A stretch of DNA of 64,000 bases from an uncultured Oceanospirillales bacterium (lineage in GTDB: Bacteria > Pseudomonadota > Gammaproteobacteria > Xanthomonadales > SZUA-36). Positions 20,320 through 29,608 of this stretch are shown here, piece by piece. The stretch is from the NCBI GenBank assembly GCA_913055655.1, contig CAJXKA010000001.1:310001-374000 (forward strand), written 5' to 3'. Both the position numbers and the translations under genes were made by a program. Every line of letters starts with the position of its first letter. The stretch's first letter is position 1. The notes beneath the pieces were generated by a model that worked only from the letters and a program-made list of their open reading frames with translations, was not told where the DNA came from and did not search any database.

Positions 20320-23037
20320 TCAGCCCGTGTTCTGGATGGCCAGCGCGATGCCGTTGACGGTCGACTTGAGCGCGCGCAACAGGGTTTCATCCTCGCGGTC
20401 GCCGGCCCGCCAGCGCCGCAGCAGGTCGATTTGCAACAGGTGCATCGGGTCGGTGTACGGGTTGCGCAGGCGAATATTCCGCGCCAGCGTGTACTGGTCC
20501 TCGAGCAGTTCGCCCTGGCGCTTGATGGCCAGGATATGGCGGCGGGCCAGGGCAAACTCGTTTTCGATCAGGCCGAACACCGGGCGTGATTCCTCGTCGG
20601 CCAGCTGCGCGTAACGGCGGCCGGTCTCCAGCGTCGACTTGGCCAGCACCATCTCGACATCCGAAATCATGCCGCGGAAGAAACGCCACTGATCATGCAA
20701 ATCGCGCAGGCGATCGATGCCATGCAACTCGATGGCGTGCTCCAGTGCCGTGCCGATGCCGAAGACGCCCGGAAAGCCCACGCGGACCTGCGCCCAGGAA
20801 AAGACCCAGGGAATGGCGCGCAGGTTTTCCACGCCCAGTCCGCTCCGGCGCGATGCCGGGCGCGAACCGATATTCAGGCGCTCGATGACGTCGATAGGCG
20901 TTGCCGCGCGGAAGTAGGGCACGAATCGCTCATCGCCGAACACCAGGTCGCGGTAGCGGCCGCGGGCCACGCCGGCCATTTCGTCCATCAACGCCAGCGC
21001 TTCGGGTGTGCCGCCCGCCGCGGTGTCGAGGAAACGATGCCGCAGCACCGCGCCGGTCATCAGCTCCAGGTTTCGCAGCGCGATCGGGCGCACACCATAT
21101 TTCTGGTTGATGACTTCGCCCTGCTCGGTCACGCGCAGGCAACCGTCAATGCTGTCCGGCGGCGCGCCCTCGATGCCGTTGACCAGGTTGCCGCCGCCAC
21201 GGCTGACGGTACCACCGCGGCCATGGAAGAAATGGACGCGCACGCCATGGCGCTGACCGATCTCGATCAGCTTGCGCTGCGCCTCGTACAGGCTCCAGCG
21301 GGACGAGACGATGCCACTGTCCTTGCTGCTGTCCGAGTAGCCGATCATGATCACCTGGCGGTTGCCGCGCACGGCCAGGTGCTCGCGGTAGATGTCGAGC
21401 GCCAGCAACTCTTCCAGGATTGCCGGGCCGGCATTCAGGTCGTCGACCGTTTCCAGTAATGGCGCGATGTCCAGCGGTACGTGGTTGTCACGCTCCAGTC
21501 CCGCCATGCGCGCCAGCGCCATCGTCGTCAATACGTCGTCGGCGCCCTGCGTCATGCTGATGATGTACAGCCCGGTGGCCTGCTCGCCGAAGTCGGTGCG
21601 GGCCTGCCGGATAGCGCGGAACACGTCCAGGGTGCTGCGTGCCTCGTCCGAACGTGGCGAGGGGCGGCCGCTCATCGGCGCGCCCAGCCATTCGGCCAGG
21701 TGGGCGCCGCGTGCGGCCCGGTCCCGGTCCAGCCAGTCTTCGATGCCGAACAGCTCGCCCAGCACCTGGCGGTGCAGCAGTGCGTCCTGGCGCGCGTCCA
21801 GCGTGGCCAGGTGGAAGCCGAAGGCACGCACGCGCCGTTCCAGGCGGCGAATGCCGAACAGGCCGGCGTGACCGCCATGATGGGCCTCGAGGCTGTCACC
21901 GACGGCGGTCAGGTCGTCGAGGAACTCGCCCGGCCCCGTGTAGCCGCCTCCGGCACCCTCCAGCGTGGCTTTCAGGCGACGGTGAACGAATTGCAGGAAG
22001 CAACGGTACGGCATTTCGCGGTGGCGCACGGGAATGTCGGCGGCCACTTTCGGCATCGCTTCCCAGTAGGCCTCGAGCCGGTCCTCGAGGTCACGGTTGA
22101 AGCGCGCGACGTTGCGGGTCTGGCTCAGGTAGCGCCCCAGTTGCCGCACTTCCGGCAGGTAGCACTGGATAATGGCGGCGCGCTGCGTCGACAGCGATTC
22201 CATCAGGGTATCGGCGTTGACGTTCGGGTTGCCGTCCATGTCGCCGCCCACCCAGGAGCCGAACCGGAGCAGTTCCTCCGTGTTCGCCTTGACCTCGCCT
22301 TCGCCGTAATGACGGTCCAGCGCGGACTCCAGGGATTCGTGAAACGGCGGCACGATGCGGTAGAGGATGTCCGTCAGGTAGAACAGGACATTGTCCAGCT
22401 CGTCCGCGACCGTGGGCCGGGCGCTGGGCACGCTGCTGGTCTGCCACGCGGAATGGATGGCGTCACGGATGCGGTCCAGCGATTGCTGTTCTTCCTGCGG
22501 TGTCCGGTCGGGGTTCAGCCGTTCCACCAGCCGCTGGACGATCGAATACTCCTTTTCCAGGAAGCTTCGCCGGGTGGCCTCGGTGGGGTGGGCCGTGAAC
22601 ACGGGCCGGATCATCAGGTCATTCAGCGCCGCGGTGAGCTCGTCCGCCGGGCAACCCGCTTTCACCAGTTCACCGACCACCTCGTCGAGGCTGCCACGTT
22701 GCGGTGCAGCACCCAGTTTCTGGTACTCCCGGCGCCGGCGGATCCGGTGGGTCTTTTCAGCCAGGTTGGCCAGTCGCAGGTAGGTTGAAAACGCCTTGAC
22801 GATATTCAGGATATCGTCGATGTCGATATCATCGAGCGCCGACTCCAGTCGCCCGGCGGCATCCTCGTCGCCCTCCCGGACCAGGATGGCGGCCTTGCGG
22901 ACGGCTTCCACCTGTTCCAGCAGTTCGGGACCGTGAAGGTCAACCAGGGCCTCGCCCAGCAGCCGACCGAGCAGGCTCACGTCGCGGCGCAGGGGGAGGT
23001 CTTTCTCGGGAAACTCTACTTGGCGGATTTCACTCAT
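20320..23037 (-). CDS. ppc: phosphoenolpyruvate carboxylase
   Basis: Anaplerotic enzyme making oxaloacetate from PEP and bicarbonate. 905 residues, full family length. Visible catalytic motifs are VFTAHPTEATRRS (catalytic His), YSDSSKDSG and HFFHGRGGTVSRGGG (glycine-rich loop), and the C-terminus ends with the family-typical INGIALAIQNTG. No truncation or frameshift. It heads the minus-strand run with the DMT and MATE exporters; the 311-base gap upstream (23038-23348) holds divergent promoters. Confidence 0.97.
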   Translation of the reverse strand: MSEIRQVEFPEKDLPLRRDVSLLGRLLGEALVDLHGPELLEQVEAVRKAAILVREGDEDAAGRLESALDDIDIDDILNIVKAFSTYLRLANLAEKTHRIRRRREYQKLGAAPQRGSLDEVVGELVKAGCPADELTAALNDLMIRPVFTAHPTEATRRSFLEKEYSIVQRLVERLNPDRTPQEEQQSLDRIRDAIHSAWQTSSVPSARPTVADELDNVLFYLTDILYRIVPPFHESLESALDRHYGEGEVKANTEELLRFGSWVGGDMDGNPNVNADTLMESLSTQRAAIIQCYLPEVRQLGRYLSQTRNVARFNRDLEDRLEAYWEAMPKVAADIPVRHREMPYRCFLQFVHRRLKATLEGAGGGYTGPGEFLDDLTAVGDSLEAHHGGHAGLFGIRRLERRVRAFGFHLATLDARQDALLHRQVLGELFGIEDWLDRDRAARGAHLAEWLGAPMSGRPSPRSDEARSTLDVFRAIRQARTDFGEQATGLYIISMTQGADDVLTTMALARMAGLERDNHVPLDIAPLLETVDDLNAGPAILEELLALDIYREHLAVRGNRQVIMIGYSDSSKDSGIVSSRWSLYEAQRKLIEIGQRHGVRVHFFHGRGGTVSRGGGNLVNGIEGAPPDSIDGCLRVTEQGEVINQKYGVRPIALRNLELMTGAVLRHRFLDTAAGGTPEALALMDEMAGVARGRYRDLVFGDERFVPYFRAATPIDVIERLNIGSRPASRRSGLGVENLRAIPWVFSWAQVRVGFPGVFGIGTALEHAIELHGIDRLRDLHDQWRFFRGMISDVEMVLAKSTLETGRRYAQLADEESRPVFGLIENEFALARRHILAIKRQGELLEDQYTLARNIRLRNPYTDPMHLLQIDLLRRWRAGDREDETLLRALKSTVNGIALAIQNTG

Positions 23038-23264
23038 GTGGCGGGTCGGGGCCTCGTGGTCAGCAGCGTTCTGGGAAAGCCGGTCATCTTAACACCCCGC
23101 TCACCGGGCACGGCATGGCTCAAGGGTATGAAAACCAATTCATTTTCTGCCCCCGGCACATTTTTTCCCGATTGGCCCGCGTGGTGGGCGGGTTCCGGCC
23201 TGAAAGTGACCGGGAAAGTCGCCTCGCAAGCCGGTTTTAACCCAAATTTAATCCTTGAAATCCC

Positions 23265-23293
23265 TTGTCAGAATGCCTGAAGGGTAGTAGTTT
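23265..23293 (+). promoter_or_regulatory. candidate sigma-70 promoter for the OmpA-like lipoprotein
   Basis: TTGTCA (23265-23270) and TAGTTT (23288-23293) with a 17-nt spacer. The predicted leader is about 50 nt and contains a CGGCCA-TTC-TGGCCG hairpin (23315-23329), of the kind that often stabilises abundant outer-membrane mRNAs. Confidence 0.45.
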
Positions 23294-23348
23294 CTTACAT
23301 TCGATTCAGTCACGCGGCCATTCTGGCCGTACATCGATGGGGAGTCCG

Positions 23349-24263
23349 ATGAAAAACGTAAGAAATATTCTGGTACTGGTTTCGATGCTGGCAGTCGTGG
23401 CCGGTTGTAGCAGCACGGGTGGAGGCTCATTCACCGACAGCCGTTGGAAATGTGCGGCTGTGCTCGGTGCTGCAGGTGGTGGTTTCGGCGCCATTGATGA
23501 CAGCGATGCCGCGGTGACCGGCGCCCTGATTGGTGCGGGTATCGGCGCGTTGTTCTGCGGCGGTAAAGACACTGACGGCGACGGCGTCAAGGACAGCAAG
23601 GATGAGTGCCCCGGCACGCCTCCAGGCTCTCCGGTTGACGAGCGCGGCTGTGAATTCGACGATGACGGTGACGGCGTGGTCAACAGCGAAGATCGCTGCC
23701 CGAACACCCCGGCCGGCGTGGAAGTCGATTCGCGCGGTTGTGAGCTTGACGACGACGGCGACGGCGTTGGCAACAGCAAGGATCAGTGCCCCGGCACCCC
23801 GGCTGGCGCCAAGGTTGACGCCAAGGGTTGCGAACTCGACAGCGACGGCGACGGCGTGGTTGACAGCCGTGACCGCTGCCCGGGCACCGCGGCCGGCACG
23901 CCCGTTGACAACAACGGTTGCGATCTCGAAAAGGAGTACACCCTGCACGGCGTGCACTTCGAATTCGACTCGGCCCAGCTGACCTCTTCGTCCCGCGGTG
24001 TGCTGGACGAGGCGCTGAAGATCCTGAAGCGTCATCCGGAGCTGAAGGTCGAAATCGCCGGCCATACCGATTCAGTCGGTTCGGCTGAATACAACCAGGG
24101 CCTGTCCGAGCGTCGCGCCAAGTCTGTGCTCGACTACCTGGTCGCCAACGGCGCCAGCGCTTCAAACCTGACCTACAAGGGTTACGGTGAGTCTGCGCCG
24201 AAAGCTGACAACGGCACCAAGGAAGGCCGCGCTGAGAACCGCCGGGTTGAATTCCGGCACTAA
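23349..24263 (+). CDS. OmpA-family lipoprotein with thrombospondin type 3 repeats
   Basis: 304-residue outer-membrane protein. A lipoprotein signal ends in LAVVAGC (lipobox), followed by a Gly-rich hydrophobic segment. Residues about 78-190 contain four calcium-binding TSP3-type repeats (DTDGDGVKDSKDECPGTP pattern). The C-terminal OmpA domain (about 197-304) has FEFDSAQL, IAGHTDSVGSAEYNQGLSERRA and the end motif GRAENRRVEF, which bind peptidoglycan. The ATG at 23349 is preceded by GGGGAG and begins the signal peptide exactly. A strong terminator follows. Confidence 0.95.
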   Translation: MKNVRNILVLVSMLAVVAGCSSTGGGSFTDSRWKCAAVLGAAGGGFGAIDDSDAAVTGALIGAGIGALFCGGKDTDGDGVKDSKDECPGTPPGSPVDERGCEFDDDGDGVVNSEDRCPNTPAGVEVDSRGCELDDDGDGVGNSKDQCPGTPAGAKVDAKGCELDSDGDGVVDSRDRCPGTAAGTPVDNNGCDLEKEYTLHGVHFEFDSAQLTSSSRGVLDEALKILKRHPELKVEIAGHTDSVGSAEYNQGLSERRAKSVLDYLVANGASASNLTYKGYGESAPKADNGTKEGRAENRRVEFRH

Positions 24264-24283
24264 GGCGCACGCCTGAAAGTCTG

Positions 24284-24315
24284 AAAACCCGGCGGGTTCG
24301 CCCGCCGGGTTTTTC
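24284..24315 (+). terminator. Rho-independent terminator after the OmpA-like gene
   Basis: AAAACCCGGCGGG, loop TTCG, CCCGCCGGGTTTTT: a 13-bp perfect stem with a UUCG tetraloop and a T-run. Confidence 0.93.
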
Positions 24316-24761
24316 TTTGCCTGGCCCCGGGAATGATGAACCAGGGGGTGCAAATGCAATGAATTCAGGCTAAAATACGCATTAACAAGGGTACAATTCT
24401 TTTAACTGGTCTGATATCAAGGCCTTGAGCAGGGGGCGCCCGGTCAGCATTGATCGGAGCGAAATGTTCAGTACGGCAATCGGGTCACGCTACGCACGGC
24501 GTGAATCGTGGTTCGTCATCTCCAGCCAACCTTTTCTGACGACCGGTCAGCATTCACCGACGTGGATGTGAATCGCGCAGGGATTTGCGCCAGGTACCAA
24601 CTTAATCGCCGTTCGCCGGTAATGCTAATCGACGAACGGAAACTGACAGGGAACCGTGGGCAGGATGCTCGCGACAGTCTCCGGAAACGGGTCGCGCACG
24701 AAGGGGATTACGTGGCGATCAGGGGGCCCGGTAACGGGCCGGAAGAATGAAGGAGATCATC
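24316..24761. other. gene-poor leader region ahead of a small membrane protein
   Basis: 446 bases with no convincing gene. TAAAAT (24371-24376) and TACAAT (24392-24397) are possible -10 boxes in an A/T-rich patch. Just before the downstream ribosome-binding site, GGCCCG-GTAA-CGGGCC (24725-24740) is a perfect hairpin with a GNRA-type loop. An 80-codon open frame from 24508 has no recognisable features and is not annotated. Confidence 0.4.
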
Positions 24762-25001
24762 ATGCTGGAAATTATCTTATTGGCTTCGGGTTCATTCCTG
24801 GCCGCCATGTTTTGTGTCTGGGTGTACCGGATGGTGCGTTCCTGGCACGGTTCGATGTACCGCTCTGTGAAGCTGAAGGGGCAACAGAACAGCGGTTCGA
24901 TGAATATCAGCCGTGAGAGTGGCAATGTGCAATTGCGCTTTGCCGATGCCGGCCAGGGCCGGTCAGGCAACAGCGACTCACGCAAGCCCTGGGGCTGGTA
25001 A
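24762..25001 (+). CDS. small single-span membrane protein
   Basis: 79 residues. A hydrophobic N-terminal helix (about residues 2-24, LEIILLASGSFLAAMFCVWVY) is followed by a basic, polar tail ending KPWGW. AAGGAG lies 6 nt before the ATG at 24762, better placed than for the in-frame ATG at 24747. No family is recognised. It stands alone between the OmpA-like gene and phhB (convergent). Confidence 0.65.
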   Translation: MLEIILLASGSFLAAMFCVWVYRMVRSWHGSMYRSVKLKGQQNSGSMNISRESGNVQLRFADAGQGRSGNSDSRKPWGW

Positions 25002-25102
25002 GCCCAGGGTTGCCAGCCAGGCACACCCACTCAATCGCGCCACGGTCCCGTGGCGCACGATATCAAGGTTCGGAAGTCCCGGGCCTGCCGCCCGGGCGAT
25101 GC

Positions 25103-25447
25103 TCAGTCGAGCAGCGCTGACACCTTCGCGGCACAGATAAAATCGTTTTCAGACAGGCCGTCGATGGCGTGGGTCGTGAACGTCACTTCACAGAAGTTAT
25201 AACCCGCCGAAAAGTCAGGGTGGTGGTTTTCGCTGTTGGCGATCCAGGCCATCGCGTTGATGAACGCCATGGTGCGGTAAAAACCCTTGAACTCGAAACG
25301 CCGCTGGATGGACTTGCCGTCTTCGGACAGGGTCCACCCGGGCAGTGATTCCAGCATTTCGCGGGCTTGATCGGTGGCAAACGCATCGACGCCGCCCTCG
25401 CAGGGCACGCAATGGCGGTCAGTCAGGTCGCATACGGTCGTGGACAT
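25103..25447 (-). CDS. phhB: pterin-4a-carbinolamine dehydratase
   Basis: Recycles the pterin cofactor of phenylalanine hydroxylase. 114 residues; the active-site segment ENHHPDFSAGYNFCEVTFTTHAIDGLSENDF contains the family's conserved His residues and the C-terminal helix. It lies 20 nt downstream of phhA on the same strand, the classical phhAB operon order. Confidence 0.95.
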   Translation of the reverse strand: MSTTVCDLTDRHCVPCEGGVDAFATDQAREMLESLPGWTLSEDGKSIQRRFEFKGFYRTMAFINAMAWIANSENHHPDFSAGYNFCEVTFTTHAIDGLSENDFICAAKVSALLD

Positions 25448-25467
25448 GGGTTTCTCTCCGTTCGTGT

Positions 25468-26274
25468 TCAGGCGCTTTCCCGCATCGGGAAGGTCGGGGC
25501 ATGCATGCCGAGGCGTCGTGCTTCGCGCACCAGGGCGCCCAGGTCGGCCTGCGCAAGATCGAACAGCGTATCGAAACTGTCGATGACAAAATAGACCGTC
25601 TGGTAGATATCGATCCGGTACGGCGTGCGCAACGCATCGATCGCGTCGAATGGGCGCCGGTCCGGGATGTCGCTTTCCAGCGAGTACACCAGTTCCCCGG
25701 GCGAAGACACCAGGCCGGCACCGTATGAGCGCAGGCCGTCTGCGGTGTTGACCAGGCCGAATTCAACCGTGAACCAGAACAGCCGCGCCAGCATCGCGTG
25801 GTCGCGCTTGTCGGCGGCGAGCCCGGCCTTGCCGTAGGCCTCGGTGAACGCCGCGAAGCGGTAATCGGTCAGCAATGGTGTGTGACCGAAAACCTCGTGG
25901 AAAATATCCGGTTCCTGCAGGTACTCCATGTCCTCGCGGCGACGGATGAAAGTCGCCGCCGGGAACTGGCGATTGGCGAGCAGTTCAAAGAACGCGGTGA
26001 AATCGATCAGCGCCGGGACCGGGGCGACCGACCAGCCGGTGTGGGCCTGCAGCACGTCGGAAACTTCGTGCAGCTGCGGAATCCGGTCGTTCGGGAAGTT
26101 CATCAGCGACAGTGCGTGGCGGTATTCGTCACAGACACGGTTGGGCAGCATCGGCAGTTGCCGGGCCATGAGTTCGCCCCACACCCGGTTTTCTTCTTCC
26201 GAGTAATGAATGATGCCGTTGGCATCGGCCTGCCTGGAGGTGTATCGGCTTTGCTTGCCCACGTGAAACCCCAT
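25468..26274 (-). CDS. phhA: phenylalanine 4-monooxygenase
   Basis: Iron- and pterin-dependent enzyme hydroxylating phenylalanine to tyrosine. 268 residues, the usual bacterial length. Iron ligands are visible in DIFHEVFGHTPLL (two His) and FWFTVEFGLV (Glu). No regulatory domain is present, as normal for bacterial members. It is divergent from an Lrp-type regulator 114 nt away, which probably controls the operon instead of the PhhR activator used in pseudomonads (inference from position). Confidence 0.96.
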   Translation of the reverse strand: MGFHVGKQSRYTSRQADANGIIHYSEEENRVWGELMARQLPMLPNRVCDEYRHALSLMNFPNDRIPQLHEVSDVLQAHTGWSVAPVPALIDFTAFFELLANRQFPAATFIRRREDMEYLQEPDIFHEVFGHTPLLTDYRFAAFTEAYGKAGLAADKRDHAMLARLFWFTVEFGLVNTADGLRSYGAGLVSSPGELVYSLESDIPDRRPFDAIDALRTPYRIDIYQTVYFVIDSFDTLFDLAQADLGALVREARRLGMHAPTFPMRESA

Positions 26275-26368
26275 GAAGTTCGAAGATATAAGTATTCTAT
26301 GCCCGGATAGACGGATAAAACATTCTAACTATGCCCTGTTTGTCGATTAAGTTAGTATGTATATGTCA

Positions 26369-26385
26369 GTTAATACGAAATTAAC
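26369..26385. promoter_or_regulatory. palindromic operator candidate between phhA and the Lrp regulator
   Basis: GTTAAT-ACGAA-ATTAAC is a perfect 6-bp inverted repeat with a 5-nt centre, ending 3 nt before the regulator's ATG, in an A/T-rich divergent promoter region. A related half-site, GATTAAGTTA, lies about 20 nt upstream. This fits autoregulation by an Lrp/AsnC protein. Confidence 0.45.
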
Positions 26386-26388
26386 CAG

Positions 26389-26859
26389 ATGAATGTTTCA
26401 CTTGATTCGACGGACATCCGCATTCTCGACATCTTCCAGCGCGAAGGGCGCATTTCCAGCCAGGCGCTGGCCGAGCGGGTGGGGCTGTCGGCGTCGCCGT
26501 GCTGGCGACGGGTCCGGAAGCTGGAAAAAGCCGGCGTGCTGGGCGCCGACGTCACGCTGCTGAACCCGGCAGCGATCGGGCTGAACGTGATCGCCATTGC
26601 CAATGTCTCGCTCGAGGACCATCACCCCGATTCGGTCGCCGACTTCGACCGCATGGTGAAAGCGCGCGACGAGATCCAGGAGTGCCATGCCACCAGTGGC
26701 GAGTATGACTACATGCTCAAGGTCATCTGCGCCGACATCGCGGCCTACGACCGCCTGCTGAGCGGCACCATCATGCGCTGCAGGGCGGTCCACCAGGTCA
26801 ATACCAGTTTTGTCCTGCGCAGCACCAAGCAGACCACCGCCTTGCCGCTGCCGGGATAG
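26389..26859 (+). CDS. Lrp/AsnC family transcriptional regulator
   Basis: 156 residues: N-terminal winged helix-turn-helix (about 5-60; [25 protein letters not shown]) and C-terminal RAM/AsnC ligand-binding domain (about 65-145, with [15 protein letters not shown]). Lrp-type proteins sense amino acids. Divergent placement next to phhAB suggests it senses phenylalanine, tyrosine or a related amino acid and regulates their catabolism. It ends about 100 nt before serC. Confidence 0.93.
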   Translation: MNVSLDSTDIRILDIFQREGRISSQALAERVGLSASPCWRRVRKLEKAGVLGADVTLLNPAAIGLNVIAIANVSLEDHHPDSVADFDRMVKARDEIQECHATSGEYDYMLKVICADIAAYDRLLSGTIMRCRAVHQVNTSFVLRSTKQTTALPLPG

Positions 26860-26962
26860 GAAGAATGGATACGAATTCATCATTTCGCCGGGGGATGTCA
26901 CCCCATTGACACGAATGTTGGCGATACAATGTCGGCCTGTTCAAACTGACCCCCAGACCGCC

Positions 26963-28078
26963 TTGAAGCCCACACAGAAACCGCACAACCCGAACTACTC
27001 TTCGGGCCCCTGCAGCAAGCGCCCCGGTTATGACGTCGCCAGCCTCAAGCTGGATACCCTGGGTCGATCCCACCGTTCCGCAATCGGCAAGGCGACGCTG
27101 AAAAGCGCCTGCGATGAGACCGCCGAATTGCTTGGCCTGCCGGACGGCTACCGCGTTGGCGTGGTACCGGCGTCGGATACCGGCGCCATGGAAATGGCCA
27201 TGTGGTCGCTGCTCGGCGCCCGCCCGGTGGACGTGTTCTACTGGGAATCCTTCGGCAAGGGCTGGCGATCTGACATCGAGCAACAGCTGAAACTGGACAA
27301 TGCGCGATTCTTCGAAGCAGCGTATGGCCAGCTGCCCGACCTGTCGCAGGCCGACCCCGCGCATGACGTGGTATTCACCTGGAACGGCACCACCTCCGGT
27401 GTCCGCGTGCCGAATGGTGACTGGATTGCGGATGACCGCGAAGGCCTGACGATCTGCGATGCCACTTCCGCCGTGTTCGCGCAATCGATGCCGTGGGAAA
27501 AGCTGGACGTGGTCACCTACAGCTGGCAGAAAGTGCTGGGCGGTGAAGCGGCGCACGGCATGTTGATCCTGTCGCCGCGCGCGGTTGAGCGACTGGAGTC
27601 CTACACACCGCCATGGCCGATGCCGAAGATTTTCCGGTTGACCAAGGGTGGTGAACTGATCGAGGGCATCTTCCAGGGCGCGACCATCAACACGCCGTCC
27701 ATGCTGTGTGTGGCCGATTACCTGGATGCACTCGGCTGGGTCCGCCAGCAGGGTGGCGTCGGAGCCACCATTGCCCGTTGCAATGCCAACCTGGCGGTCA
27801 TCGAGCAGTTCGTCGCGGAGAACGAGTGGATCGACTTTCTCGCCGGGTCCGCGGACATTCGATCCAACACCAGCGTCTGCCTGTCCGTGGACCTGCCGCC
27901 GGAGGGTGTGAAGGCCATGGTGTCGCTGCTGGCCGATGAAGGCGTGGCCTACGATATCGGCGCCTACCGCGACGCGCCGCCGGGGCTGCGCATCTGGTGT
28001 GGCGCCACCGTGGAAGCCGCCGACCTGGAAACGCTGATGCCGTGGCTGGCATGGGCCTACAACGAAGTGAAAGAGTGA
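26963..28078 (+). CDS. serC: phosphoserine aminotransferase
   Basis: PLP enzyme converting 3-phosphohydroxypyruvate to phosphoserine in serine synthesis. The sequence ([55 protein letters not shown] with the PLP lysine) is the form typical of alphaproteobacteria and archaea rather than the E. coli form. The start is uncertain: the TTG at 26963 gives the family-typical N-terminus, 371 residues; the ATG at 26915 would add 16 residues. Neither has a clear ribosome-binding site. The stop overlaps the serA start by one base. Confidence 0.9.
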   Translation: MKPTQKPHNPNYSSGPCSKRPGYDVASLKLDTLGRSHRSAIGKATLKSACDETAELLGLPDGYRVGVVPASDTGAMEMAMWSLLGARPVDVFYWESFGKGWRSDIEQQLKLDNARFFEAAYGQLPDLSQADPAHDVVFTWNGTTSGVRVPNGDWIADDREGLTICDATSAVFAQSMPWEKLDVVTYSWQKVLGGEAAHGMLILSPRAVERLESYTPPWPMPKIFRLTKGGELIEGIFQGATINTPSMLCVADYLDALGWVRQQGGVGATIARCNANLAVIEQFVAENEWIDFLAGSADIRSNTSVCLSVDLPPEGVKAMVSLLADEGVAYDIGAYRDAPPGLRIWCGATVEAADLETLMPWLAWAYNEVKE

Positions 28079-29265
28079 TGACGATGTATAAAGTCCGTAC
28101 CTACAACAAGATTTCCGAGAAAGGCCTGGGCCTGTTCGACAGCGCCCGTTACAACATTGGTGAAGGCCTGGATTCGCCTGACGCCTTCATCCTGCGTAGC
28201 CAGAAGCTTCACGAGGAACCGTTGCCGGACGACCTGATCGCCATTGCCCGCGCCGGTGCCGGTGTCAACAACATTCCCATTCCGTCCTGCACGGAGAAGG
28301 GCGTGGTGGTGTTCAACACGCCGGGCGCCAACGCCAACGCGGTGAAAGAACTGGTCGTCGCCGGCATGTTGCTGGCCTCGCGTGATGTCTACGGCGGCAT
28401 GAACTTTGTCCAGTCGCTGGGCGACATGGACGACGCCGGTGAAATGGCAAAGCGCCTGGAAGCGGAGAAGAAGCGCTTCGCCGGTGGCGAGATTGCCGGC
28501 AAGACCCTGGGCATCGTCGGCCTGGGCGCCATCGGTTCCATGGTCGCCAACATGGGCCTGGAACTGGGCATGTCGGTGGCCGGTTTTGACCCGGCGCTGT
28601 CGGTCGAGGCCGCCTGGCGCCTGTCCAGCCGTGTGCAAAAGGTCGACAACCTGCACGCACTGCTGAAGATCTGCGATTTCGTCTCGCTGCATATCCCGGC
28701 CAACGACCATACCCGGGGCATCATCGACGACGAGGCGTTCGCGGCCATCAAGCCGGGCGCCTGCCTGATCAACTTCGCCCGCGAGGAAGTCGTCGATCCG
28801 GAAGCGCTGGTACGCGCCCTGGACGAGGGCCGCCTGCACCGCTACGTGGCCGATTTTCCGCGTCCGGAACTGCTCGGCCGCCCGGAAGCCATCCTGATGC
28901 CGCATATCGGCGCCAGCACGGCGGAAGCCGAGCAGAACTGCGCCGTGATGGCGGCGCGCCAGCTGATGGACTACCTGGAGAACGGCAATATCGTCAACTC
29001 CGTGAACTTCCCGCAGACCCGCATGGGCCGCAACGGCGGCTGGCGCATCACGTTCAGTAACCGCAATGTACCGAAGGTGCTGGGTTCGGTGCTGTCGGTG
29101 CTGGCGGACCGGGACATCAACGTCATCGACATGGTGAACAAGAGTCGCGGCGAGATCGCCTACAACATTATCGACGTGGAGTCCGAGCCGGGTGAGGGCG
29201 CGCTGGAGGCCATCGCGTCCGCGGAGGGCGTGATTCGCCTGCGGGTACTGCCGCCCCAGGGCTGA
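28078..29265 (+). CDS. serA: D-3-phosphoglycerate dehydrogenase
   Basis: First enzyme of serine synthesis. 395 residues from the ATG in TGATG shared with the serC stop. NAD-binding motif GLGAIGSMVANMG, catalytic Arg/Glu region NFAREEVVD and catalytic His in MPHIGASTAEAE are visible. A C-terminal ACT-type regulatory domain (about 320-395; VLSVLADRDINVIDMVNKSRG) suggests serine feedback. It is coupled to serC as a two-gene operon. Confidence 0.95.
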   Translation: MTMYKVRTYNKISEKGLGLFDSARYNIGEGLDSPDAFILRSQKLHEEPLPDDLIAIARAGAGVNNIPIPSCTEKGVVVFNTPGANANAVKELVVAGMLLASRDVYGGMNFVQSLGDMDDAGEMAKRLEAEKKRFAGGEIAGKTLGIVGLGAIGSMVANMGLELGMSVAGFDPALSVEAAWRLSSRVQKVDNLHALLKICDFVSLHIPANDHTRGIIDDEAFAAIKPGACLINFAREEVVDPEALVRALDEGRLHRYVADFPRPELLGRPEAILMPHIGASTAEAEQNCAVMAARQLMDYLENGNIVNSVNFPQTRMGRNGGWRITFSNRNVPKVLGSVLSVLADRDINVIDMVNKSRGEIAYNIIDVESEPGEGALEAIASAEGVIRLRVLPPQG

Positions 29266-29295
29266 GTCTTTCCCGGCTGGCCGGGTGAGAAGGGG

Positions 29296-29304
29296 TGTTA
29301 TGAT
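29296..29304 (+). promoter_or_regulatory. candidate extended -10 promoter
   Basis: TGT followed by TATGAT forms an extended -10, about 36 nt before the ATG of the HIG1-type protein at 29340. Confidence 0.4.
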
Positions 29305-29339
29305 CGTCGGGTGTCATCCACATCCGGCGATTAACCGTT

Positions 29340-29528
29340 ATGGATATTCTCACCGTCATCATTATTTTCGCGCTGCTGGCCACGGTCGTGGCGCTGCTGT
29401 TCGGCCTGGTGTCCATGGGGCAGGGCGGCCGGTTCGACAAGAAATTCGGCACCGGCTTCATGTGGGCCCGCGTGGGGTTCCAGGCCGGCGCCGTCATTCT
29501 TTTGCTCATCGCACTCGCGTTGCGCTAG
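29340..29528 (+). CDS. twin-transmembrane HIG1-domain protein
   Basis: 62 residues with two hydrophobic helices (about 3-23 and 43-61) flanking a basic loop GQGGRFDKKFGTGFMWARVGFQ. This is the layout of the HIG1 family, linked in mitochondria and alphaproteobacteria to respiratory supercomplexes. Bacterial function is unproven. It is encoded alone with its own promoter candidate. Confidence 0.85.
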   Translation: MDILTVIIIFALLATVVALLFGLVSMGQGGRFDKKFGTGFMWARVGFQAGAVILLLIALALR

Positions 29529-29608
29529 GCTATCGCACCGGTTTATTCTCCATCCCTCTTCGCAATACATGGCGGTTTCTATCGCCAGGACGACATAAAG
29601 GACAGCAC

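Noticed and set aside
23568-23935. Regular repeats in the OmpA-like gene that look like an array
   Set aside because: They are in-frame thrombospondin type 3 protein repeats, not a CRISPR array; spacing and sequence follow codons.
24508-24750. 80-codon open frame in the gap after the OmpA-like gene
   Set aside because: No ribosome-binding site, no recognisable feature, polar mixed sequence; the following AAGGAG serves the next frame.
26906-26930. TTGACA followed by TACAAT before serC
   Set aside because: The spacer is only 13 nt, too short for a sigma-70 promoter.
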